Below, one piece after another: positions 11,657 through 22,219 of a stretch of 64,000 nucleotides of DNA. Under the pieces are notes generated by a model, which saw only the letters and a program-made list of their open reading frames with translations, was not told the origin of the DNA and searched no databases. The DNA comes from Entoloma clypeatum (taxonomy: Eukaryota; Basidiomycota; Agaricomycetes; Agaricales; Entolomataceae). Positions within the stretch are counted from its first letter, which is position 1, and each line of letters begins with the position of its first letter. The position numbers were made by a program, and so were the translations under genes. The DNA lies in the NCBI GenBank assembly GCA_963565915.1, contig OY751494.1, positions 2,356,001 through 2,420,000 on the forward strand, written 5' to 3'.

Positions 11657-12168
11657 CGTAATCACAAACTCACCGCCTGGCGCAGCTCACGGAGGATCCC
11701 TCTATACACCCAAACGTGCTCTGACAACATTTTGAAACTTGAAGGGTATTGAAGGAATTGAAAGCACGTGACATCCCCTTATGGGATTTCTCCATTGTTA
11801 GCCAAGTCGCTGAGGCGCAAGCTGGGCCATGGCCAGCGTTTTATCCCGGGAAGGTACCGCATTGTACCGTCCTATTGTTCCCCCGTTCGTGACAAAATTG
11901 CTGATTGTGGCCCAAGGAACACAAGTCAAAGCGGGGTCGCCGCGAGGGCTTTGGCCTCTCAGAAACCTTATAAGTGGCCAACGATGTTGCGATTCAAATC
12001 CAAAGCTCCTCAACCCCGCCAACAATGCGCCTCGCTTGGAACTCCAGTAACTCAGCCATTTTCCGACCCCAAGTCAGCCCTTCTCTTCAAAACTACCAAA
12101 ATCCTTCTGACATTTTTCTAGCGAGGGAGAAGGGGCCTTACACCAGCGAAACGGGCTGCAACGCCACA

Positions 12169-12178
12169 TTATAAAAGG
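12169..12178 (+). promoter_or_regulatory. TATA-like box of the RRM gene
   Basis: TTATAAAAGG lies 64-73 bp upstream of the ATG at 12242. It is followed by a purine-rich leader (aagaaaggaagaaaaaagg). The spacing fits a TATA box with a short 5' UTR. Confidence 0.5.
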
Positions 12179-12241
12179 GGGGAGAAGATCCAAGCCGTCC
12201 AAAGCGCAAAAAGAAAGGAAGAAAAAAGGAAGGAAGAACAC

Positions 12242-12928
12242 ATGCAGACCTACTATCCTTACGTCTTTGTGGGGAATGTGAGCATCTCGCGTTAAACCTT
12301 CTCATGCGAAGGAATCTGACTATTTCCTAGCTGAAACCTTCCATCACTAAGCAGCGTTTACAAGACTTCTTCGCACACTGTGGCACTGTTCATCACATCG
12401 AGATCCGCTGTAGCCGTGGCCAAGCCATCACTGCTGGCATCCCAGTTCCAGAAGATCGACTTACATCTCGTGACCGCCAATATGCAAGCATTGAGTTCAC
12501 CAGTCCCAAGGCTGCCCGATTATCTCTTCGCCTTCATGGAAGGAAAATCGATGGGTGTGAGATTGTCGTATGTACACCGCCATTTCTCGAAAACTTCCCG
12601 TCTAATTGTGCTGGGTCAATAGGTATCAAGGACGCCTGCAGATCTTCCTGAAGTCAGAGATATCGTCTCTAGTGAGTCCTATGTCGTCCACGATAATCCA
12701 ATTTAATTCTCTGGAAAGGTCGGCTTGAGAAGATATGTGAAAGCCAGGGTCTTTCCAACCCTCTCAGATCGAAGGCCGGGTGCGTTCATCATTCGTTCTC
12801 ATCTTTGTTTGTCTGATATCTCCACCTTCAGACCGATTGTTGGGGAAGCGACAGAGGAGGTCTTCGAAACTCCCCAGTCGGACCGCCACAGGTTGTTCGG
12901 TTTTTCATTTGCGAAATGTGTGGCATGA
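12242..12928 (+). CDS. Single-RRM RNA-binding protein
   Basis: Small predicted RNA-binding protein. The first exon is MQTYYPYVFVGN; an intron follows and the RRM continues LKPSITKQRLQDFFAHCG, then RQYASIEFTSPKAARLSLR (RNP1-like) and LHGRKIDGCEIVVSRTPADL. So one RRM occupies most of the N-terminal two-thirds, with RNP2 YVFVGNL split by the intron. The tail (EATEEVFETPQSDRHRLFG) is of unknown function. Four introns are inferred from GT/AG sites. No second RRM, RS or RGG region is seen. I cannot name an orthologue. It lies immediately downstream of the scaffold gap. Confidence 0.7.
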
Positions 12929-13294
12929 TAATGCATGATGGCTTCCGTTTGCCTACTATGTAGTACATAATGTTTTCTAGGAACTGACTTATATCATTAC
13001 GACTATCTATTGACTATGTTCGCTTTGACAAGATAGACTCACTGAGTGTGCCAAAGATGGTAATCAACACAGTGGTTGTTGACAACCACTGTGACGAATC
13101 CCGCCACCTCGTCCTACAACAAACCGTCTGTCGCAAGATCGCTGGCTGCATGTACATAAGCTACACAAATACCCTCAACAAGACATACGCCAGCCGTAAG
13201 ATCACTTTCTCTTCTGCTATCGACAGCTGACCAATTGGTTGGAATCCCTACTCGCACCAGTAGTTGTCGCAAATCAGTTGCCACAGCCCAAGCC
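12929..13294 (+). other. Leader region of the pseudo-helicase gene
   Basis: No separate gene is supported. A small frame beginning at 13048 can be joined through an intron (gtaagatcac...gacag, about 13196-13226) in frame to the pseudo-helicase coding sequence. The true start may therefore lie here, at ATG 13048 or 13150, rather than at 13295. Otherwise this is 5' UTR and promoter. Confidence 0.4.
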
Positions 13295-16200
13295 ATGGAG
13301 AGGAGTGTGGGATTGAATCCTGCCTCAATGCCTTTCCTTCCCGGTGCCTTTCGCGGCGATGATGCAGGTGGGAACTTGCCAGGGCGTTGGCATGACAGAG
13401 CGTCCATCTCGTCCCTTTCCATCTCGCCTTCTGAATACCGATCTGCGAGGTCTTCTCCTAGCCCGCCAATCGACAATCGGGATACTCTGCAAGGACCCCC
13501 AAATGAATGGTCGCGACTCTCACCAACGGTCCGCCAGATTGATGCCGTCAAGTCGCACGCAGCGATCGAGGGTAGGGTCATGAAGGAAGTGAGCTCAATG
13601 GGGAGTCTAGATACCTTACATGAGGGGGATGATAGCCAAGAAACGCCTGTCCCGTTATCCGGACAAGATGGCACACAAACCCCTGGTTCTTCGTCCTTTG
13701 CTTCGCAACAACGACGGCAGCGCAGCCATGAATTTGTACCGACCCCGCCGACCTCTGTCATTTACAAGAGCCCATCCGTCCACGGTGACCCAACCTCCGC
13801 ATCCCCAGTGTCATCTCTGGATTCTGGGAGCCATTTTTCATCCGCTGGTGAACGACAGGGACAAAGCTTCGAGGAGCAGCTCAAAGCGTCTCCTATCATT
13901 CACGACATATTAAGTCGTCTTGTGCAGTGCGAATTGTTTACGAGAGAGATACAACGCGATCTTGGCGAGGTCCACCGTCAAGTCAACTTGTTGGTCGAGC
14001 GTTCCTTGGGAGTTCATTCCCAACCTAACTTCAAAGATCCCTTTGCTTCTGCGAAGACAAATGGCAACAGTTTCTCCTCACCTCCTCTGAATGGACCTCG
14101 ACCCTCGATGGGAAGCATTGCCCCGAATCAATCCATACCAACGGACGACGTAACTACGATATCCCAACGCCTGAACACACTCACATCATCGGTCGGTCAA
14201 CTCCTTGCGATTCAGACACAGCAAATGCAAGCAACAAATGCTGACTTGCGCAGCAACTCCATCATCGGACTGAACACAATTCGAGGCGATATCGCTCCCA
14301 ACCAAGTACTGCCTCATCCAATGATGCCCAATTCTAATATCCTCGGTCACGGCCTACCGAGACCCGAGGTTGGGCGCCCGGCACGGCATCCTGGCCCACC
14401 CATGCGCACATGGTCCGCTGGGAATCTCGAACTGCCAGCCCGACCTTCTGATAACCACGTTGGCCGACAAGAGAATATACCTAGGGACAAACGTCGTTCA
14501 GTCACTGGCTTGCTCCGCCGTGAATCATCCGGGGTGTGTTCCATATGATAACTCAAGCGCATTTCTGACATGATCTACAGATCATTGAGACCCAATCCGA
14601 CAGCTTAGGAGCTGGCTCACCGCGTGATTCTGGCCCTGTCATCTCAAAGTGGGAACAATTGTCACTAGCCCCGGATCTCCTTCGGTCACTCAGTAAATTT
14701 GGGTGAGTGGGCGCAATAGTTTTCGATTTTATTTCTTCCCCTGAATATCGCATATCAGTGTTGGGCCACCTAATAAGATTCAGCAACGGGCTCTACCTTT
14801 CCTTCTCCGTGGCTCAGATATTATTGCTCAAGCCCCGCCAACGCAAGAGCGAATTGCTGCCTATGTGATACCAGCCATTCAGATTGCTCTTACTAACATA
14901 TCCGTTCGCTCTCAAACCCGTGGGCCGATCGTTATTATGATTTCTACCACAGTCGATCAGGCTACACAGGCTCAACGCATGATACGTGATCTCGGCGGAC
15001 CCATCGGCGTCAGATCTGCTTTAGGGGTTGGAGTGACGTCCGCAAATAGTGAGCTCAGTCAAGAGTTGAGGTTGTTGCAGCAGAACATGCCTCATATCAT
15101 CTGTGGCACTCCCCAGAAGCTTCACGCGCTTTTCACCTCTCCTGGCGGTCTTGTCGGTTCTGAAGTGCGTTTCCTCGTGCTAGACGAGGTTGATCAACTT
15201 ATCGCACGGAACCTCCATGAATTCGTCTTCAACATTGTAAAAGTTCTTCCCCCTCCCCGATCCCGCCCAGTAGGCACAGGAACACCAACCCCAGGTTCTA
15301 CAGCCAATAATTTGCCCCAAATCCCATTCAATAACAGCCAAGAGCCAAGCAACGGCATTGTAACCCCCTTACAAAGTCAGGTCCGGAGATACTCTGTAGC
15401 ACCAGCACCTTCCTCGGCCCTAAACGAAACGAACATCAACAGTCCTCTTTCAGTGGAACGTCAGACCGCCCTGTTCTCCAATACAGTCCCTCAGGATGTC
15501 CTCAACCTCGCTTCTGCAATCCAACTGCGAGAGCCTGTTCGAGTTCTCGTTCGGCGCGACGGCAATGTAGCGCAGACAGAACCTAGTCAAGGGTCTCGTG
15601 GGCTGCGCCAGTTCTATCTATATCTAGCGTTCACAGCTGGCGGTAGATCGGACCCTATGGCTATTCCACCTGGAGGCGGATTAGGAATAATTGGTTCTGG
15701 CAGGGGTGCTTCCAGTGCCGAGACCGCTCAAGCCCGCGAATGGAAACTTGACGCACTCGCAGATCTCTTTGACGATGTTGAAGTTACGCAGGCTATTGTC
15801 CACGTCGGAGGTATGACTGCGCTGGATTCAGTGGTATACAAACTGGCAAGCCGAGGTTTGGAAGCCGTTCCTCTTGTAAGGGGCTCCTCGTGTGTTCACA
15901 ACTTCTCGCTGATCCGGGCATAGCATGGAGATATGAATGCGGGCACGAAATTGGCCGCACTCAACAAATTTCGGAATTCCAACAACGTCATCATCCGGCC
16001 TCCGCCTACGAAAGTGCTTGTTGTTTATGATGTGCAAGTGAAGGCTCCCGATGTGTCGCACGTTCCTCTTGTGATCAATTACGGTTGGCTTAAGTTGTCT
16101 CTCTCCATTAATGGTCCCCTGACATGTGCCTTGAAGACCTGCCTAAAGCTGTTGAAGAATATGCTCACCGGTCAGTCTTATATTGAGGTTCTTACGTTCC

Positions 16201-16492
16201 CCTTTTGATCAATGATATCCAGGGTTGCGCCAGCCGTCGCTTCTAATTATGCTCGGGCTGGTGTGGTGGTCAACTTCGTGACTGCTACCGGTGGAGACGT
16301 TGAAATGCTGCGCTCTATAGAGTGTTTCTATAAGTAAGTTGCCCTGACTAGAAAGCAATGAAGTTTGAACCACGCCTGACGTCACCTGTTCCTCTAGAAT
16401 TAAATGTGTAAGTTTGCGTTGTGTTTTTCTTTGACCTCTATTGACGATATATTCAGCCTGAAGTGCCCATGACTCTCCGTGATGTTGTTTAA
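13295..16492 (+). CDS. eIF4A-like pseudo-DEAD-box protein, catalytic motifs lost
   Basis: Eight exons (13295-14533, 14581-14702, 14759-15875, 15924-16083, 16137-16170, 16223-16333, 16398-16407, 16457-16492) sum to 2829 nt, giving 942 residues. Residues 1 to about 430 are Ser/Pro-rich and disordered, with a helical stretch around HDILSRLVQCELFTREIQRD. The rest follows eIF4A: IQQRALPFLL (Q motif kept), LVLDEVDQLIARN at motif II, ALFSNTVPQDVL at III, EWKLDALADLFDDVEVTQAI, LHGDMNAGTK, LVINYDLPKAVEEYAHRV. Motif I has no GKT (AQAPPTQE), Ia is STTVDQAT, Ib TPQK, V YDVQVKAPD and VI HRVAPAVASNYARAG. ATP hydrolysis is therefore very unlikely. The open multi-exon frame argues against simple decay. Its function is unknown; a scaffold or translation regulator is inference. 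Confidence 0.85.
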
Positions 16493-16723
16493 AGACAATC
16501 CTCAATCTTCTTGTATCCTTACCGCTGCGTTGTGTTTCGTCGGCTCTTCTGATGTTTTCCTAACCCTTCACCACACTACTCTGTGTATCGCCTTTTTGAT
16601 ACCCTCTAATGAACTCTGTCTCGTTTGTCTCGTTACTGAGTATACTTTGTTTCCTTATAGTTACAGCCCATGTTTCAACATTCTGTATTAGCAGCAACCT
16701 CTCTTCACTTGTCATCATTGGAT

Positions 16724-19700
16724 TTATCCGCCCACAGGAGTTGGTACATGTAAAATTTTCAAAATGCCATCTTCACTGCAGCTGGCAAGTATGCTTCCAG
16801 AGACAGGCTGCCAAGCAAGCCGATGGATTTGACTGACATGAGCAATTCTATGAAAGGGTGAGTCTCATCTTGACATTGATTTTCAGAATATACCTCGTCG
16901 AGAGTGTCATGTCATGTCGCCAGCCACAAGTTGAGTTGGGGGAATCAGAATAGATATGTATTTCCCCAGTCTCTAGACCAATAGCCAACCGTCTCCTGAA
17001 AACAGCTGATTGCTGGAAGGGCGAGAAGAATGTCATAAACACTGACCTATGTTGCTGGTTCCTGGGAGAAAATGCAATTGCGGTTGCAGGTGAAGGTACT
17101 TTGATGGTCTCCACCTCTTTCCAGCCGTCTTTGTCATCCCTTGCCCAGATTTTAGCCTGTCCACTTCATTCATAAGAAGGCAAGAGCACAGGACTGTAAC
17201 TTACGGTCTTGTCTCGTGAAGCTGTTGCAAATACATCTCCTTCAGCAGCCCAAGCACAATCCCAGATGATTCGCCCATGAGATCTGTCTGCGGCGACCGG
17301 CACAAACCCTTCAATTGACATTCTAGTTAAAAGTATCGCGCCGAAAGAGAATGCATACCCACCACCATCCTGCGCAGCAAACAATCTCCATGACCTGTCT
17401 CTTGACACAGACAGAAGAAATTCCTCGTCAGGGCTGAATGCTATTCTTGTTACAGTCAAAGAATGCCCTTCTAGAGGTTTGCTGACGAGGTGATAGTTTA
17501 TGGTATCATAAACGCGGACAACGGCATGTTCAGCCGTTGTTGCCTTGCAAGCAGTTGCCAAAAACCGCTTCTTCGGAGAAACTGTGAGCGTGATCGACTG
17601 GGAAGGTGATGGTGTCAGATGACTGATACGAAGGGATGCCAGACCTCTACCTCGTAGCCATGCCCAAAAATCTTTTCAATCTCTGGCCAAAGCGCGATCG
17701 CCGCAAGCTCGCCTTCGAATGGTCGTCTCGTCGTTCTCTGGACGGAAACATCTTTAGATTGTGCTGTACGATTCCATCAGCATAGGTTGAGACAAGAATA
17801 GGGCGACATGAACATATTCCAACCTTGTTCCGTTGCTTTATTAGACAATCCCAAGGGTGGGACACTTGCTGCCGAGGGTCGGTTATGCTATCAGTGGGAG
17901 ATGAGAATGGTTTTCTATTGAATGAATTTTCCTGGGCAGACCGCGCTTTCCGGAAATTTGGCCACATTTAAAGCCTCAGCCAGTTCTACGAACCCAAGTG
18001 GTGCCTCGAACACGCGGACGACCTTCTCATCGGCGATGCTTACAAACCTCAGAGGATCAATGAACACTGCGTCGAGAAGATCATAACCATGGATTTGTGG
18101 GCGACCGAGTTCATGCCACGTAGGCTTTTCAGGATCCGTGGACGGAATTGCCCCATGTAACCTCGTTGTCTGGTCCAAGCTGCATAGGAGGAGGTCAGCA
18201 GAGGCCATGATCAAGCTAATAGGAACTGTAGCACCCGGTAGACAACAAGTAACTTCCGTTCGGACTCCAATCAAGACCCTTGACTGGTCCGCTATGACCT
18301 CCTATTGCACCGCATTCTGTCCAGTGTTCTTCCCCACCCTTAGAGGTACAAGTCCACCGCCTCCAGCCTCCAGCCCAGCCCCATGCCAGTGCGTCGCCTC
18401 CTTCTTTTGCCCATACGCCACCAACAAAACCCCCCAACCGTTGACCGCCAATATCACCAAATCGCTGACGATTAATCCAGATTGACGTCGGTTGATCTTG
18501 CGATGGATTTACCACGAGCGAAGATGGGGACCACAGTATCAGAGAAGAATCCGTGGATGTTGACAGGAGGGTTGGAGCATGATCCATGGATTCCCTAGGT
18601 ATAGGTCTCCATGCTAGAGAGGTAATACCCGCCTCGTGTCCAATAAGAAGTGCATCGAACGTTATCGAAAATTGCTGTGCCCTTGAAGAAAAAAGGTAAT
18701 CCCTCGTTGCATAGCAAGAAGAAATGTTGAAAATACCTCCCCTGTTCATTTTTGACTGTCAGGATGTGTCGTTTCAAGGATATTTGCCTTCCTCCTTCCT
18801 CAGCTTCACCAACATCTCCCAGGGAGGCTTCAAATGCATCGAGAAGCTCGTCGCTCAAATGATCTGTCGGACCCTTTTGAAGAAGCGAACTCTCTTTATG
18901 CCAGGGTTCAAGGCTCCATAACCTGATCGTTGTATCTTGTGAGCCGGATGCCAGAATGACAGGTTGTTTCTCGGAACATGGAACCAGGAAATCAAGGCTT
19001 TTGACCCAGTCTTCATGACCCGAGAGAACGGAGGCACGTACGAACTGCGGCGCATTATCAATGGCCTTGAAAAATAGGAAGTTGTTAACATACAAGTTGC
19101 TCAGAGCGAACCCATATATGTATATTCCTGTCCGTCCCCGCGACAGCAAGGACGATTGCTAGAAATTGGCATGAGCGATTCTCCGATATTGGGAGAGTGA
19201 ACCACACAAACCTTTGGATGAAGGCAGATAGGTGATTGCCAGGGCGAGCGGGTATCTTCCTTTCAGCTGTATGGTCTGCTCCTCGGAAATGGTATCTTTC
19301 CCAAACCTCATGAATTTAATGGAGTATGCAACGCCATAACTTTATCTTACCCGATTGATTGAATCCATGAGTTATTTTCCAGATTTTGACTGACGCGTCG
19401 GAGGAACCAGTTACGACACAGTGGTCAAGAACGCAAAGAGACGATACGGGCTTTTCATGAGCGCGAACTTTGCTGGTGATTTTCCACTGCAAATAGCATA
19501 CATGTCAATAAGGCTAGCGCGACATTACATGGCTTGCTTCGCACCTGAGATCCGAAGCGCCTCCAGGATATGAGGAAGCCTTTATCGTCGGCGCTGACAA
19601 ACGCTTCCTCGGTCACAAATTTGACACAAGTGACTATTCCCTCGTGCCCTGGTAGTGTTTCCGACACGCCTCGTTCATCCTCGTTCTAGGAAGGGGTCGT

Positions 19701-19870
19701 TCGGGGTGTGGGTGTTCGGGCCGGGAGTAAATGAGGAGAAAACAGACCACGATATCCCACAAGGCAACCAAATTTGATGAACCGAAGGCAAGCAAGGGCG
19801 ACCCCGAAACAGCGGCAGCTTGGGGATGCCTGTTGGCCGACGCCGCGATATATGAGGTAGTGACTTCCAT
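16724..19870 (-). CDS. ELP2: Elongator complex subunit 2 (WD40 protein Elp2)
   Basis: Scaffold subunit of Elongator, needed for modification of wobble uridines in tRNA. The start at 19870 gives EVTTSYIAASANRHPQ followed by LLAFGSSNLVALWDI, the typical Elp2 N-terminus. WD repeats follow: LPGHEGIVTCVKFV, LSGHEDWVKSLDFL, IGHEAGITSLAWRP with TDSSLILWSP, IGGHSGPVKGLDWSP, EGHSLTVTRIAFSP with SRDRSWRLF, WDCAWAAEGDVFATASRDKTV, and a final IHRLAWQPVSGSILASCSED. The order matches the two seven-bladed propellers of Elp2, and at least a dozen introns interrupt them. Its start is 69 bp from that of the divergent Ppt2 gene. Confidence 0.92.
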
Positions 19871-19939
19871 GCAATCTATCGGACAGGGAGAGTCGACAAG
19901 TGAAAATCTGATCGCGATCTGAGTTCCAATCACTCATTC

Positions 19940-20428
19940 ATGACCATTCTCGGCGTTGGCGTCGACGTTGTTCACGTTCCCCGCATCGAGGCACTCCTCG
20001 GCAGGAGAGGTTCCCGCCTTCCTTCCCGTATCCTGAGTCAAGAGGAACACGTCCAATGGCTGTCATTGCCGGTGGCCGCAGTCTCCCTGCGCGCTCGTTT
20101 TCTCGCTGTTCGGTTTGTGCTTTGCTTTGCTCTTGAGCCCTCCTTCCAACACATGATATACAGATGGTGTATCAAGGAAGCTGCTTATAAGGCGATGTAT
20201 CCCACTGTACGACCGACCTGGAAGGAATTGACATACTGTGGGCTTGGTAAAGGGATGCATGGCAACAAGCCAGCTTTATTATACCAATCAAGCGCTACCA
20301 CGGAATTTTCAAAGATTGGATCAACCCATATTTCAGTCAGCCATGATGGAGAATACGTCTTTGCTTCTGTTACCATCGAACATCCCCGACACGGTCCTAA
20401 CAATCCGCCCGTATATGATTGCCCCTAA
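19940..20428 (+). CDS. PPT2: 4'-phosphopantetheinyl transferase (AcpS type, Ppt2-like)
   Basis: Transfers 4'-phosphopantetheine from CoA to acyl carrier protein; the short stand-alone form serves mitochondrial ACP. The N-terminal motif is ILGVGVDVVHVPRIEALLGR, whose Asp helps bind metal. One intron (gtttgt...atacag) joins FLAVR to the second motif WCIKEAAYKAMYP, with the catalytic Glu and Lys. HISVSHDGEYVFASV closes the fold. About 140 residues, normal for AcpS-type enzymes. The stop is 24 bp from the end of the convergent Iba57 gene. Confidence 0.9.
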   Translation: MTILGVGVDVVHVPRIEALLGRRGSRLPSRILSQEEHVQWLSLPVAAVSLRARFLAVRFVLCFALEPSFQHMIYRWCIKEAAYKAMYPTVRPTWKELTYCGLGKGMHGNKPALLYQSSATTEFSKIGSTHISVSHDGEYVFASVTIEHPRHGPNNPPVYDCP

Positions 20429-20452
20429 TGTATAATCCATCTCAAGCCTCTC

Positions 20453-21758
20453 CTACGACAGGGGTTGTCGTGGCCACCAGTCGGGCCACCAATGTGTCAC
20501 TGCCCAGGTGTCCTCACCTGCTTCCGTCATAGCCTTAAACTGCAATTTGAGGTCGCCTCTCTCCACACCTTCAGCATGTTCAAGGCGTAGCAATGCGAGT
20601 CCAATGCCTTGATAAGATGTCAACAGCTTGCCACTGCCGCGCGGCCTTGGTATAGTTCTATTATCGTCCAGTTCTGTATTGATGATGGGGCGAATATCAA
20701 TATTGTTTGGGAACGAGGGAACAATAGCTGATGGTGTGATAGGTTCTTGGGGTCTAGTCCGAGGCAAGCATTTAGAATGTTTCCCATCAAAGTGAATAGT
20801 GACACTGACTCTGCATTTGGTCTGTGGATGACCACAGGAAGAATTCGCTTACGAATGACCCCGGTATGATAAGTTCGCACTGTTAACTCTTGTCCTACAT
20901 AACAGCCCTTCCTAAATTCCACTGAAGAGAATTAGATATGGGCAACCCAACTGAATAAGACCATTTACGTGCACCCATGACATCCAAATTGGACTCCATC
21001 GGGAATGCTTGCATTGCAGGAATATCCACCTGTCCTTCTGGTACACCGTGCATCATCCGATGTAAGGTATATGCTTCGGAAGATCCTGGTTGGTAATGGG
21101 AGGACTCTTGTGCTATCCAGGATGGTTCAGCTATAAAGTGATGATTCATCTATGCGGTATTCCACATACGGAGGTCGCCTTGTCGAACAAGCATTCGTTT
21201 GCCCATGCCAACTGCTCGTCTATCCAGAATGGTATTGTGCTTTTCACCCCATGGCCATCTGCCTGCATCCCAGCTTGGTTGGACAACTCCGCTTTGGGCC
21301 CATGTCCAGTGTCTGGGTAGATCTTCTGGTGAGTCACCCCACGTAGCCCATACGACGTACTCGCTTGAAACATCTCTGAGTTTCACCTTGGAGCGGAGAA
21401 CGTAGCGCTTAAGCAACGAAATCAACGGTGGGGCTTCAGACGGACGAGAGTCATACTCCAAGAGGTAGCTGGGTTTCCCGGCAGAGTCGGAGGTAGTATA
21501 CAAGAAGACATCGTGTAGTACCCTTCCCTGGATAAGTGGGTTGCTCTATGTCAATTGTATGGTTGACTGACAAGATAATCATCGTGCCTGGGCATGGAGG
21601 AACGCAGAGAACAAGGGTCTGATTGGTTCATGGACCGACGATGTCAAGAGGCCATTCAAAAACTGATTGGCTTGCGAGCCACCTATGGAAAGAACAGCTC
21701 TGTGAGGGACCCGAGCAACGGTGGGGATGGCGCGAATGAGGGGATGATGAAGAGGCAT
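20453..21758 (-). CDS. IBA57: Iba57/Caf17, mitochondrial Fe-S assembly protein
   Basis: Folate-binding GcvT-like protein that acts late in mitochondrial [4Fe-4S] assembly (aconitase, lipoate synthase). The N-terminal part contains [19 protein letters not shown], then [21 protein letters not shown]. The diagnostic signature [20 protein letters not shown] and [10 protein letters not shown], with its conserved Cys, identifies the family. The C-terminus ([14 protein letters not shown]) is also typical. The first residues look like a mitochondrial presequence ([19 protein letters not shown]). The start at 21758 avoids overlap with PET191; the in-frame ATG at 21806 would overlap it. Four or so introns. 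Confidence 0.92.
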
Positions 21759-21793
21759 GAAAATGAAGTTCACGTGACGATAGATCCTTCTCA

Positions 21794-22105
21794 ATGGCTT
21801 CGTCATGTCAGAATCTCATTGCTGCGTTGAAGGACTGCTTGTTGCATTCCGACTGCGTAGTCAAGAAAGGAAGACTTCCATCGGAGTGTCTGAAGCAGCA
21901 CGCTGACGAATTGCCAGAGGAGTGTCAGTCTCTTCGGAAGGCAACCTTTGAGTGCAAGCGTGGCATGGTAAGCATCCTACGTTGTTATGCACTCTGGCTT
22001 ATCGATCCTTAGCTTGATATGAGAAAACGGTTCAGGGGAAACATCGTTGGCTCCCAGTTCGAATATAATCACCACCAGTCCAGCGCGCAAACGACGCAGG
22101 ATTAG
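21794..22105 (+). CDS. PET191: Pet191/COA5, cytochrome c oxidase assembly factor
   Basis: Small twin-CX9C protein of the mitochondrial intermembrane space required for complex IV assembly. Two exons give about 88 residues. Cysteines are spaced as CQNLIAALKDC (CX9C), CVVKKGRLPSEC (CX10C) and CQSLRKATFEC (CX9C), with a further C in ECKRGM. After one intron the tail starts LDMRKRFRGN, typical of Pet191. Such proteins are imported by Mia40 without a cleaved presequence, consistent with none here. The ATG is 35 bp from the divergent IBA57 start. Confidence 0.93.
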
Positions 22106-22181
22106 TTATGTATCACCCGCTGAATCAGCCTGCCTTTGTAAACCCCCGTAATCCATTCTGACGCAATTTCCTCCTCTCTGG

Positions 22182-22190
22182 TTTATAAAA
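22182..22190 (+). promoter_or_regulatory. TATA-like box of first GST gene
   Basis: TTTATAAAA lies 30 bp before the ATG at 22220. A TATA box so close implies a very short 5' UTR. TATA promoters are common on inducible detoxification genes, but use of this site is unproven. Confidence 0.4.
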
Positions 22191-22219
22191 CACCAACAAG
22201 CTGATCATATCACAACAAC

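Noticed and set aside
13114..13761. Long minus-strand open frame (215 codons)
   Set aside because: It is antisense to the pseudo-helicase N-terminal exon, whose + frame continues by good splices into an eIF4A-like core.
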